From WLMZ01 sp038227995 (GTDB lineage: Bacteria; Actinomycetota; Acidimicrobiia; Acidimicrobiales; Ilumatobacteraceae), in contig JBBRPP010000009.1 in NCBI GenBank assembly GCA_038227995.1, positions 62,001-126,000 of the forward strand: 64,000 nucleotides of DNA. The letters are read 5' to 3'. Position numbers and translations under genes: made by a program. Of this stretch, positions 1 to 7,729 are shown in pieces. Under the pieces are notes generated by a model, which worked only from the letters and a program-made list of their open reading frames with translations, was not told where the DNA came from and made no database searches. Positions within the stretch are counted from its first letter, which is position 1. Each line of letters opens with the position of its first letter.

Positions 1-669
1 GTGTTCGTAGATCTCGTCGGTGATGACCCACACGCCCTTCTCCACCGCCCAACGACCGATCGCCTCGACCTCTTCCGGCGAGTACACGGCACCGCTGGGG
101 TTGTCGGGCGAGACGAACAGCAGAACCTTGGTGCGACTCGTCAGCGCGGCATCGAGCTGCTCGACCGTCACGCGGAAGTTGGTCTCCTCGCTGGTCTCGA
201 TCACGACAGGGACGCCACCGGCCAGCACCACGGCTTCGGGGTAGGTCGTCCAGTACGGCGCCGGCAGGATGACCTCGTCACCCGGATCACACAACGCAGC
301 GAACGCAGTGAACACCGCGTGCTTACCGCCACACGTCACCAACACCTGGCTCGCAGTCGTCTGGAAGCCGCTGTCGCGCAGCGTCTTGACCGCGATCGCT
401 TCGCGCAGCGCGGGCAGTCCGGCGGCGGGTGTGTACTTGTGGTTCTTCACGTCCTGGCACGCCTTCACCGCTGCCTCGACGATGTGATCGGGCGTTGGGA
501 AGTCGGGCTCGCCGGCGCCGAATCCGATGACGTTCTCGCCCTTGGCCTGCAGCGCTTTGGCCTTGGCATCGACCGCCAACGTCGCCGACTCGTTGATCGA
601 AGCCAGGCGAAGCGATGCTCGACGGGGCGTCACGGAACTTGCTGAGGAAGACGAACTCATAGCTGCCAT
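1..669 (-). CDS. aspC: class I PLP aminotransferase, aspartate aminotransferase type (partial, runs off left edge)
   Basis: This frame is open from the window edge to an ATG at 669; a second ATG lies at 660. The 223 visible residues are the N-terminal part of a fold-type I aminotransferase. They include GAGEPDFPTP at residues 51-60, CGGKHAVF near 113-120, the APYWTTYPE segment near 137-145, and SPDNPSGAVY near 187-196. The PLP lysine lies outside the window. These motifs match bacterial aspartate aminotransferases of the Ib group, which transfer the amino group between aspartate and oxoacids in the cytoplasm. It is divergent from serC, with only 9 bases between the start codons, and I see no Shine-Dalgarno for either, so leaderless transcripts are likely. 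Confidence 0.85.
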   Translation of the reverse strand, partial: MAAMSSSSSASSVTPRRASLRLASINESATLAVDAKAKALQAKGENVIGFGAGEPDFPTPDHIVEAAVKACQDVKNHKYTPAAGLPALREAIAVKTLRDSGFQTTASQVLVTCGGKHAVFTAFAALCDPGDEVILPAPYWTTYPEAVVLAGGVPVVIETSEETNFRVTVEQLDAALTSRTKVLLFVSPDNPSGAVYSPEEVEAIGRWAVEKGVWVITDEIYEH

Positions 670-678
670 GCTGGCACA

Positions 679-1815
679 GTGACAGCGCCCGACCCACGCT
701 CCATTTCGATCCCTGCCGATCTCCTGCCGGCCGATGGCCGGTTCGGATGCGGGCCGTCCAAGGTGCGGGCCGAGCAGGTCGCGGCACTCTCGGCCGCGGG
801 CTCGCGTCTGCTCGGCACGAGCCATCGCCAGCCGCCGGTCAAGAACCTCGTCGGCGCGATCCGGTCAGGTCTGTCCGAGCTGTTCAGCCTGCCCGACGGG
901 TGGGAGATCGTGATCGGCAACGGTGGCTCGACGCTGTTCTGGGACGTCGCCACGTTCGGGTTGATCGAATCGCGTAGCGCGCACGCCGTGTTCGGCGAGT
1001 TCTCGTCGAAGTTCTCCGAAGCATCCGCGGCAGCGCCGCATCTCGGCGAGCCGTCTGTGGTCCGCAGCGACCCGGGCGATCACCCGATGCTCACTGCGGT
1101 CGACGGCGTCGACGTGTACGCGCTGACCCACAACGAGACGTCGACCGGCGTGATGATGTCGCTGAAGCGACCGGCCGGGATCGACCCGAACGCGCTGGTG
1201 GTCGTCGACGCAACGTCGGCTGCCGGTGGGCTGCTGTGGGACCCCGCAGAGGTCGACGTCTACTACTTCGCACCGCAGAAGTCGTTCGCCAGCGACGGTG
1301 GGCTGTGGCTCGCGGCGTGTTCGCCGAAGGCGCTCGAACGCATCCGCTCGATCAGCGCGAGCGGTCGTTGGGTGCCTGCGTCGCTGGACCTCAACATCGC
1401 GCTCGACAACAGCCTGTTGAACCAGACCTACAACACGCCCGCATTGGCAACCATGGTGTTGCTCAACGAGCAGTTGCAGTGGATGCTCACCAACGGCGGC
1501 CTGTCGTGGGCCAACGGGCGCAGTGTGCTGTCCTCGGTGCTGCTCTACGAGTGGGCCGCCGCGCGTGATTGGGCAACGCCGTTCGTCACCGACAGCGCGA
1601 AGCGCTCGGAAGTCGTCGGCACGATCGACCTCACCGGGGTCGATGCCAACGACGTGTGCGCCGCGCTGCGCGCGAACGGTGTCGTCGACACCGACAGCTA
1701 TCGCAAGCTCGGCCGCAATCAGCTGCGCATCGGGATGTTCCCAGCGGTCGACCCGCCCGATGTGGCCGCGCTGACCGAGTGCATCGACTTCGTCGTCGCG
1801 GTGTTGCAGGGCTGA
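679..1815 (+). CDS. serC: phosphoserine aminotransferase
   Basis: 378 aa with a GTG start. SerC converts 3-phosphohydroxypyruvate and glutamate to phosphoserine in serine synthesis. Family marks are FGCGPSKVR at residues 22-30, GTSHRQPP near 48, the NETSTGV segment, and the PLP-lysine region APQKSFAS near residue 200. The length and the IPADLLPADGRFG opening match the actinobacterial form of SerC, which supports this early start even though it lies only 9 bases from the divergent aminotransferase start. A PAC2-family gene follows on the same strand after 4 bases. Confidence 0.9.
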   Translation: MTAPDPRSISIPADLLPADGRFGCGPSKVRAEQVAALSAAGSRLLGTSHRQPPVKNLVGAIRSGLSELFSLPDGWEIVIGNGGSTLFWDVATFGLIESRSAHAVFGEFSSKFSEASAAAPHLGEPSVVRSDPGDHPMLTAVDGVDVYALTHNETSTGVMMSLKRPAGIDPNALVVVDATSAAGGLLWDPAEVDVYYFAPQKSFASDGGLWLAACSPKALERIRSISASGRWVPASLDLNIALDNSLLNQTYNTPALATMVLLNEQLQWMLTNGGLSWANGRSVLSSVLLYEWAAARDWATPFVTDSAKRSEVVGTIDLTGVDANDVCAALRANGVVDTDSYRKLGRNQLRIGMFPAVDPPDVAALTECIDFVVAVLQG

Positions 1816-1819
1816 CACC

Positions 1820-2698
1820 GTGCGCGTCGACGATGTGCTCAGCACTCACACGGACGGTCTCGCGCCGCTCAACCGACCGATCCTCGTGGTCGCCCTCACC
1901 GGTTGGTTCGACGCGTCGGCGGCGGCGACGGGGGCACTCGAATGGTTGTTGCGCGACCGCGTCGCGCCGATCGTCGCGTCGATCGACCCCGACCCGTTCT
2001 ATGACTTCACCCAGGAACGACCCGACGTCTGGCTCGACGACGACGAGACAGTGAACGTGCGCTGGCCGGCCAACGACTTCCGCATCGCTCGTTATGCAGG
2101 CGGGTCGCACGATCTCGTCGTGCTGACAGGGGTCGAGCCGCACGTGCGATGGAGCACGTACTGCGAATGCGTCACCAGGGTCGCGACCCGACTCGCGTGC
2201 GAGGTCGTCGTCACCATCGGCGCCAACGCCGACGCGGTGCCGCACACCCGCGTCCCGCAGGTGGTCGGCAGCTCGACCAACGACGAACTCGTTCGCCGTC
2301 TCGGTCTCAGCCGCCCGCAGTACCAGGGCATCACCGGCGTGATCGGCGTGCTGCAGGAGCGGCTCGAGAAGCTCGACATCGCCGCCATCTCGTTGCGCGT
2401 CGGGGTGCCGCACTACCTCGGCAATGCGCAGCACCCGAAGTCGTCAGCCGCGCTGCTGCGTCACCTCGAACACGTGCTCGGCGTCCCAACCGGGCACGGC
2501 GAGATGCACGGCGAGATCGAACGCTGGCAGTCGCTGCACGACGAAGCGGTGGCCGAGGACTCGCAGGCAGCGGCGTACGTCGAGATGCTCGAGCGCCAGT
2601 ACGACCATCGGGCCGAGTTGCAGATGCCCACTGGCGACGAGCTGGCCGCTCAGCTCGAAGCGTTCCTGCGGGAGCAACGTCCCGACGAGAACTCCTGA
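1820..2698 (+). CDS. PAC2 family protein (proteasome-assembly-chaperone-like)
   Basis: 292 aa, GTG start 4 bases after serC, so probably co-transcribed. The N-terminal half, from NRPILVVALTGWFDASAAA (about residues 17-35) through SSTNDELVRRLGLSRPQYQGITG, matches the PAC2 family (Rv2125-like proteins of actinobacteria). The C-terminal part is helical and charged. PAC2 proteins are named after eukaryotic proteasome-assembly chaperones; the bacterial members have an uncertain role. No catalytic residues can be named. I infer only that the host belongs to the actinobacterial lineage in which this family is common. Confidence 0.8.
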   Translation: MRVDDVLSTHTDGLAPLNRPILVVALTGWFDASAAATGALEWLLRDRVAPIVASIDPDPFYDFTQERPDVWLDDDETVNVRWPANDFRIARYAGGSHDLVVLTGVEPHVRWSTYCECVTRVATRLACEVVVTIGANADAVPHTRVPQVVGSSTNDELVRRLGLSRPQYQGITGVIGVLQERLEKLDIAAISLRVGVPHYLGNAQHPKSSAALLRHLEHVLGVPTGHGEMHGEIERWQSLHDEAVAEDSQAAAYVEMLERQYDHRAELQMPTGDELAAQLEAFLREQRPDENS

Positions 2699-2731
2699 GC
2701 CGAGCGGCTTCGCGCTGCCCGCGGCCTTCGC

Positions 2732-4045
2732 TCAGGCGATTGCGCCGAAGCCCGTCGCGAGGTCGGCGATGATGTCCTCGATCGACTCCAGGCCGACGCT
2801 GAGGCGGATCAGGCCCGGCGTCACGCCGCTGCTGATCTGCTCGGCCTCACTCAACTGACTGTGCGTCGTGCTCGCCGGATGGATCACGAGGCTGCGCACG
2901 TCACCGATGTTCGCGACATGACTGTGCAGCACGAGTGAGTCGGCGAACTTCTGCCCGGCTCCCTTGCCGCCCCCGATCTCGAACGCCAGGATCGAGCCGT
3001 AACCCTTGCCGGCGCCGTACTTCGTGGCCCGCTCGTGCCATGGGCTGGATTCGAGGCCGGCCCAGTTGATGCTCAACACTTCGCTGCGCGACTGGAGGTA
3101 CTCGACGACCTTGGCAGCATTGGCGAAGTGGCGCTCCATCCGCAGGCTCAGCGTTTCGAGACCCTGAAGGATGAGGAACGCGTTGAACGGCGAGATCGCC
3201 GAGCCGAGGTCACGCAACATCTGCACGCGGGCCTTGATGATGTACGAACCGTGACCGAGCGCCGGGAAGTACGCCAGGCCGTGATAGCTGGGATCGGGCT
3301 CGGTGAAGTTCGGGAATCGGCCGCTGGCCGCGAAGTCGAACGTGCCACCATCGGTGATCGAGCCGCCGATCGACGTCCCGTGACCGCCGGCGAACTTGGT
3401 GAGGCTGTGCACGACGATGTCGGCACCCCACTCGATCGGCCGGATGAGATACGGCGTCGGCACGGTGTTGTCGACCATCAAGGGGATGCCGTTGTCGTGC
3501 GCGACCTTGCTCACGCCTTCGATGTCGAACACGTCGTTCTTCGGGTTGGCGAGGACCTCGCCGAAGAACAACTTGGTGTTGGGGCGGATCGCGGCGCGCC
3601 ACTGCTCGAGGTCGTGCGGGTCGTCGACGAACGTGACCTCGATGCCCATCTTCGGGAACGTGTAGTGGAGCAAGTTGTACGTCCCGCCGTAGAGCGACGG
3701 CGATGCGACGAGATGGTCACCCGCTTCGGCGAGCGTCAGAATGCCGATGGTTGCGGCCGCTTGCCCCGACCCCACCACGAGCGTGCCGGGCAGTCCGACC
3801 GCGGTCGTGCAGCCGCCTTCGAGCGAGTTGATCCGCTGCTCGAGCGCGAGCTGCGTCGGGTTCATGATGCGGGTGTAGATGTTCCCGATCTCGGCCAGTG
3901 CGAACAGGTTCGCAGCATGCTCGGAGTTGCGGAACTGGTAGCTCGTCGTCTGATAGATAGGAACGGCACGTGCACCCGTCGCCGGATCAGGCTCGCCGCC
4001 GACATGGATCTGACGGGTCTCGAAACCCCACTCTGGATTGCTCAT
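2732..4045 (-). CDS. metY: O-acetylhomoserine aminocarboxypropyltransferase / cysteine synthase
   Basis: 437 aa. The chosen ATG at 4045 (MSNPEWGFETRQIHVGG) has an AAGGGAG ribosome-binding site about 7 bases upstream. A longer open frame to 4108 lacks one and has no family homology. It is a Cys/Met-metabolism PLP enzyme of fold type I: QTTSYQFRN near residues 32-40, the NPT segment near 61-63, and the PLP-lysine motif SLTKFAGGHGTS. MetY makes homocysteine from O-acetylhomoserine and sulfide. Of the family, the long insertions and FADSLVLHSHVANIGDVRSLVIHPASTTHSQ favour MetY over MetB or MetC. A promoter overlapped by an inverted repeat lies just upstream. Confidence 0.9.
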   Translation of the reverse strand: MSNPEWGFETRQIHVGGEPDPATGARAVPIYQTTSYQFRNSEHAANLFALAEIGNIYTRIMNPTQLALEQRINSLEGGCTTAVGLPGTLVVGSGQAAATIGILTLAEAGDHLVASPSLYGGTYNLLHYTFPKMGIEVTFVDDPHDLEQWRAAIRPNTKLFFGEVLANPKNDVFDIEGVSKVAHDNGIPLMVDNTVPTPYLIRPIEWGADIVVHSLTKFAGGHGTSIGGSITDGGTFDFAASGRFPNFTEPDPSYHGLAYFPALGHGSYIIKARVQMLRDLGSAISPFNAFLILQGLETLSLRMERHFANAAKVVEYLQSRSEVLSINWAGLESSPWHERATKYGAGKGYGSILAFEIGGGKGAGQKFADSLVLHSHVANIGDVRSLVIHPASTTHSQLSEAEQISSGVTPGLIRLSVGLESIEDIIADLATGFGAIA

Positions 4046-4094
4046 CACGGTCTCCCTTGACGCTGATGCGCGCCGTCCTGGCGCTGTCGCGACG

Positions 4095-4124
4095 ACTGTA
4101 TCTCCCAATTCCCGACAATATCAA
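4095..4124 (-). promoter_or_regulatory. putative metY promoter
   Basis: Read on the minus strand, TTGATA (4119-4124) is followed after 18 bases by TACAGT (4095-4100). This would start a transcript about 40 bases before the metY ATG. The -35 element sits inside the loop of the inverted repeat at 4106-4134. Confidence 0.45.
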
Positions 4125-4134
4125 TCGGGAATTG
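4106..4134. promoter_or_regulatory. 10-bp perfect inverted repeat, possible metY operator
   Basis: CAATTCCCGA (4106-4115) and TCGGGAATTG (4125-4134) are perfect reverse complements separated by 9 bases. The repeat overlaps the last codons of the leftward truncated gene and the -35 region of metY. It has no T-run on either side, so an operator fits better than a terminator. The regulator is unknown. Confidence 0.5.
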
Positions 4135-4564
4135 CCGAGTGCTTCCCGGCGCGGGCCCGATCGAGAGTCAGCTTTAGGTCGGCCAGTACGAGATCCTTGG
4201 TCCACAGAACACGTAAGTCGCCAAGCTGCGGACTCCTCGCACCTCGACGGAGCGCAAGCGCCATCGGCTCCCACGCGACGAAGCCGTCCAGTCCGTGCAA
4301 CCGAGCACCTGCCCCACCCCCGATCATCGCTGACGGACCACAAGCGAGGACCAGACCCATCGCACGCTGCTCCCATGTCCGAGGCGCTCCCGCGAGGGCG
4401 ATCACACCCGTTCGGTGCCGCAGCCATGCGCCGTTGGCGAGCTTGACCTGCGTTGTCTTCCAACTGACTCCCTTTCTTCGTAGCTGCGAGTCAGCCGCCA
4501 GGCCGTGTTGCTTGGAGAAGATCTGTGCTTCCGAGAGATCGGCGATGTCGATTGCAGTTGCCAC
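4121..4564 (-). pseudogene. N-terminal remnant of an AbiEi-like / DUF559-type protein
   Basis: 147 aa with a GTG start and no clear ribosome-binding site. The sequence resembles the N-terminal region of a common actinobacterial family of about 300 aa: an IFSKQHGLAADSQL helix-turn-helix-like opening, GVIALAGAPRTWEQRAMG near residues 53-70, and a GLDGFV segment. The match ends at about residue 130, just where those proteins enter their second half (DUF559 nuclease-like or other), and a stop follows. I therefore read it as a truncated gene, though a short functional form cannot be excluded. Its last codons form one arm of the inverted repeat at 4106-4134. Confidence 0.55.
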
Positions 4565-4603
4565 ACCCGGCTGAGTGCTTCGCTTGGCTCACAGTGGAAA
4601 AGG

Positions 4604-4647
4604 CGTTGCGACAGATGTCGCCCTTTTGGGCGATATCTGTCGCAACG
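4604..4647. terminator. strong 20-bp hairpin, possible terminator of the amidohydrolase operon
   Basis: Left arm 4604-4623 and right arm 4628-4647 are complementary over 20 bases with a TTTT loop. The only non-Watson-Crick pair is g4617 with t4634, a G-U pair in plus-strand RNA. On the minus strand the hairpin is followed by CCTTTTCC. That is only a weak T-run, so it may be a terminator for the leftward catabolic operon ending at 4683 or a palindromic repeat element. Confidence 0.5.
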
Positions 4648-4682
4648 GTCAAACGTGTCGTGTCCCCGGGAACGGAGCAGGG

Positions 4683-6011
4683 CTAGAAGTCGAGGAGGGC
4701 GAAGTCGTTGTCGGTCAGCCAGTGGCGGCCAACGGCTTTGGTCCCGGCCCAGCGCTCGGTGAGGCGTTGGCCGGTGGGATCATCGGCGGTGACCTGTCCG
4801 AACTCGGCCGGCGTTGGGCCGCAGCGGTCAGCGTGGGGCTGCAGGGCCGCGAGGTCGAAACCGAAGACCTCTGCTGCCGCGAGGCCGACCATCCGGCGGG
4901 TCTCGTCGATGGGGATGTCGTGGAAGGTCTTCTTCAGCCACGAGCGGGTGTTCGGCCAGGTGCCTTCGGGGTGGGGGAAGTCGTTGCCCCACAGGATGTT
5001 GTCGACGCCGATCTCGTAGCGCATGCCGAGCTCGCGGCGCTTGGTGTTGGACGCACCAATGAAGATGTTGCGGTCGACGTAGTCCGAGGGCAGCATCGAG
5101 ATCGCGCCGCCCCACGGATCGGTGCCCAACTTCTCCGTTCCCTTCTGGCCGAGGAACAACCGGTCCCAGAACCAGATCAGTGCGGGCAACCACCAGCAGC
5201 CCGCCTCGGTGACGCCGAACTTGAGCCGCGGGTAGCGCTCGAACACACCGGACCACAGCATGAACCACATCGGACGCGCCGGCCACCAGGTGACCTCTGT
5301 GACGTAGATGCCGAGATGGTCCCCGTAGTCGGCTTTCGGGGTCGGACCGGAGTGCGTGACGATCGGCAGGTCCAGCTCTTCGCACAACGCCCAGATCGGG
5401 TCGTAGCGACGGTCGTGATACGGCGTCTGGTTGACCCACATCGCCGGGATCATCACGCCCCCGAGACCGTCGGCCTTGATCCGTCGGATCTCCGCCAGCA
5501 CCAGATCGAGTTCGGCCGTGATCGGCACCAGCGCCATGCCCTTGCGGCGTTCAGGGCTGTGCGAGCACAGATCGGCGAGCCAGCGGTTGTGGGCTTGCGC
5601 CCCGGCGAGACCGAGGGCGGGATCCATGTCGCCGCTCAGCCCCAGGCCTGCGCCGAACGGCACGCACGTGCGGCTCTCGACCGCATCGGCATCGGGGAAC
5701 ACGACCTCGCCGGCCACACCGTCACCGTCGAGTTCGAGGTCGCGGCGATCGGCGTCCCAGCCGCTGCGCAGCGCTTCCTCGTGCTCCTCGAACCACTTCT
5801 TGGCGTAGTCCTCGTTGCGCACTCCGAGTTTCGTGGCGGCTTCCAGCACGGCCGCGCGCTCGGCGAGGAACTCGTCGAACTGCGGATGAAATGCCTTGGA
5901 GAGATACCCGCGATAGTCCGCTGTCGGCAGCCCGGCGTGGCTGTCGGCCGAGACGATGACGTATGGGCTCGTGATGGGGGGATCGTTGGCGGTGAGATCT
6001 GAGGCAGACAT
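4683..6011 (-). CDS. amidohydrolase-2 family metal-dependent hydrolase/decarboxylase
   Basis: 442 aa. The ATG at 6011 has an AAGGA site 8 bases upstream; the much longer open frame beyond it is an artefact of the high GC. It belongs to the amidohydrolase-related (ACMSD-like) TIM-barrel family. Metal-ligand candidates are ADSHAG near residues 20-25, the strand ending PIVTHSG, and WGNDFPHPEGTWP near the C-terminus. These enzymes hydrolyse or decarboxylate ring or carboxylate substrates; the substrate here is unknown. It lies downstream of an SDR and an acetoacetate-decarboxylase-like gene, and a paralogous amidohydrolase heads the cluster. Confidence 0.8.
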   Translation of the reverse strand: MSASDLTANDPPITSPYVIVSADSHAGLPTADYRGYLSKAFHPQFDEFLAERAAVLEAATKLGVRNEDYAKKWFEEHEEALRSGWDADRRDLELDGDGVAGEVVFPDADAVESRTCVPFGAGLGLSGDMDPALGLAGAQAHNRWLADLCSHSPERRKGMALVPITAELDLVLAEIRRIKADGLGGVMIPAMWVNQTPYHDRRYDPIWALCEELDLPIVTHSGPTPKADYGDHLGIYVTEVTWWPARPMWFMLWSGVFERYPRLKFGVTEAGCWWLPALIWFWDRLFLGQKGTEKLGTDPWGGAISMLPSDYVDRNIFIGASNTKRRELGMRYEIGVDNILWGNDFPHPEGTWPNTRSWLKKTFHDIPIDETRRMVGLAAAEVFGFDLAALQPHADRCGPTPAEFGQVTADDPTGQRLTERWAGTKAVGRHWLTDNDFALLDF

Positions 6012-6031
6012 GGTGGGTCCTTGGGGATGGT

Positions 6032-6913
6032 TCAGCCGGGGACGGCGCGGAGATAGGACGGGTTGGTGCGGTGCAGCATCGAATCGGTGCGGGCGAGGAG
6101 TTGCGCATCGCCGCGATCGCTCTGCGGATGGATCCAGAAATCGTCGGCGAGAATGCCGGCGACCACGCGCTCGGCGACTTCTTCGACCGGCGTGTAGGCA
6201 ATGTCGACGCCGGCAGCCTTCATCTGTGCTTCCAGCGCCTCGACGGTCGTGTACGGCGTGACGCGTGGGCGCTCCTTGGCGAACTCGGGCGTGCGGCTGC
6301 GCCACGATTCGAAGAGGCCAGTGCGCAGGATGTGTGGTCCGGGGAACAGCACGGATGCGCTCACCTTCGAGCCGGTCTCCTGCAACTGCCCGTAGAGGCA
6401 CTCGGTGATCGTGACGACCGCAGCCTTGGTGGCTGCATACTGCGGCGTGCTCGGCAGCGGCGACACTCCGCCGTTGCCCGACGATGTGTTGACGACGTGG
6501 CCCTCGTTGTCCTGGGCCAGCATCACCGGCACGAACGCGTTGATGCCGTGGACGATGCCCATCACGTTGACTGCGATCGCCCACTTCCAGTCGTTGAGCT
6601 CGTGCTCCCACATCTTGCCCTCGGCGCCGGCACCGATGCCGGCGTTGTTGCACACGACGTGGACCGCGCCGAATGCCGACAGAGTCGCGTCGCGCAGCGC
6701 CTCGACGGACGCATAGTTGGTCACGTCGGTCTGCACGCCGATGATGTCGAGGCCCGCGTCGCGGCACTCGGCCGCGACCCGCTCGAGCGGCTCGGCCTGC
6801 ACATCGGCGAGCACCACCTTCATGCCCTCGCGTGCGAAGCGTTCGCCCATCGCCCGACCGAGACCACCCGCGCCGCCGGTCACCACGGCAACTCGGCCCT
6901 GCAGCGTCTGCAT
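6032..6913 (-). CDS. short-chain dehydrogenase/reductase
   Basis: 293 aa. The ATG at 6913 shares one base with the stop of the preceding gene (TGATG), which implies translational coupling. It is a Rossmann-fold SDR: cofactor motif TGGAGGLG at residues 12-19, NNAGIGAG near 88-95, and a catalytic Ser (NTSSGNGG) followed by YAATK. The acidic residue after the second strand (ADVQ) favours NAD over NADP; this is inference. It probably oxidises a hydroxyl group in a pathway shared with the flanking amidohydrolases. Confidence 0.85.
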   Translation of the reverse strand: MQTLQGRVAVVTGGAGGLGRAMGERFAREGMKVVLADVQAEPLERVAAECRDAGLDIIGVQTDVTNYASVEALRDATLSAFGAVHVVCNNAGIGAGAEGKMWEHELNDWKWAIAVNVMGIVHGINAFVPVMLAQDNEGHVVNTSSGNGGVSPLPSTPQYAATKAAVVTITECLYGQLQETGSKVSASVLFPGPHILRTGLFESWRSRTPEFAKERPRVTPYTTVEALEAQMKAAGVDIAYTPVEEVAERVVAGILADDFWIHPQSDRGDAQLLARTDSMLHRTNPSYLRAVPG

Positions 6914-7695
6914 CACTCGGTCCCGATGACGGACAGATCGTCGTAGCGCTGGTGCACGAACGGCCGCACCCACTCCCCGGGCACGGTCCGGACGATCTCG
7001 GCGTACTGCTTGCTCGACCGCTCGGCGAACTCGATGAAACGCAGCTTTCGCACCGGCAGATCGGCCACGGGATCGAACTTCGACTCGCGCAGGATGACGT
7101 CGCCGTCCACCGCGAACACCGAGCGCGTCTTCTCCTCGCGGTGGCAGTAGACCAGCGACGGGTCGGCATCGAAGCCCTTGCCGGACGGGTCGAGCAGAAA
7201 CTTGTAGTAGAAGTCGCTGCGCTTGCGATCGGGGGTGATCGGCAGCTCGCCGGTGATGCGGCCGTTGATCTCGACGAACGTGATCCCCATCCGCGCGAAC
7301 CAGCCGTGGATGTCGTCGCCCTCGCGGCGCAACGTGACGTCGGCGAGCTTCTTCGGTTCGCCGAACGTCTCCCGCCCGCCGACCACTGCTTGCTCGGTCG
7401 TCATCGGCATCACCAGCGGGTAACCGCCGATCATGTCGCCGTGCATTGCCTCGACCGAGAACGTTCCTGCACCGAACGGCGGTCGACCGCCGCCGATCTC
7501 GACCGATGCGAACGTGACGCGCACCAGCGGCTCGGCGCTGGGCTTCAGCGGCTGCGGCAAGACCGCCGCGATCGCGTCAGGATCGGTCTCGTAGATCGCA
7601 GTCAGCGTGGTCGCCCACGTGTCGACCGACGTGGCTTCGAGCTCGCGGTTGCGCAGCTGATCGGGCGACTTGGCCCCGTATCGAATCGTGCTCAT
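6913..7695 (-). CDS. acetoacetate decarboxylase-like family protein
   Basis: 260 aa, ATG at 7695 with a GGGGG stretch about 8-12 bases upstream. Segments such as AAVLPQPLKPSAEPLVRVTF, GYPLVMPMTTEQAVVGGRETFGEPKKLADV and the C-terminal W-V repeats match the acetoacetate-decarboxylase-like family. Family members include true decarboxylases and hydratase/aldolase-like enzymes. The conserved lysine candidate is in EPKKLAD. It sits between an amidohydrolase and an SDR in one leftward operon, so a role in turnover of a beta-keto or cyclic intermediate is plausible but not shown. Confidence 0.75.
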   Translation of the reverse strand: MSTIRYGAKSPDQLRNRELEATSVDTWATTLTAIYETDPDAIAAVLPQPLKPSAEPLVRVTFASVEIGGGRPPFGAGTFSVEAMHGDMIGGYPLVMPMTTEQAVVGGRETFGEPKKLADVTLRREGDDIHGWFARMGITFVEINGRITGELPITPDRKRSDFYYKFLLDPSGKGFDADPSLVYCHREEKTRSVFAVDGDVILRESKFDPVADLPVRKLRFIEFAERSSKQYAEIVRTVPGEWVRPFVHQRYDDLSVIGTE

Positions 7696-7729
7696 GTGAT
7701 ACCCCCAGTATCTGAATCGTGGACGTCGG

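Noticed and set aside
4046..4120. SAM riboswitch before metY
   Set aside because: Only 75 bases are available and no junction or pseudoknot structure of a SAM riboswitch class is visible; the inverted repeat fits an operator.
4683..7169. 828-codon open frame upstream of the amidohydrolase
   Set aside because: It covers the SDR and decarboxylase-like genes on the same strand in another frame. Its upstream half is arginine-rich with no domain, while the start at 6011 has a ribosome-binding site.
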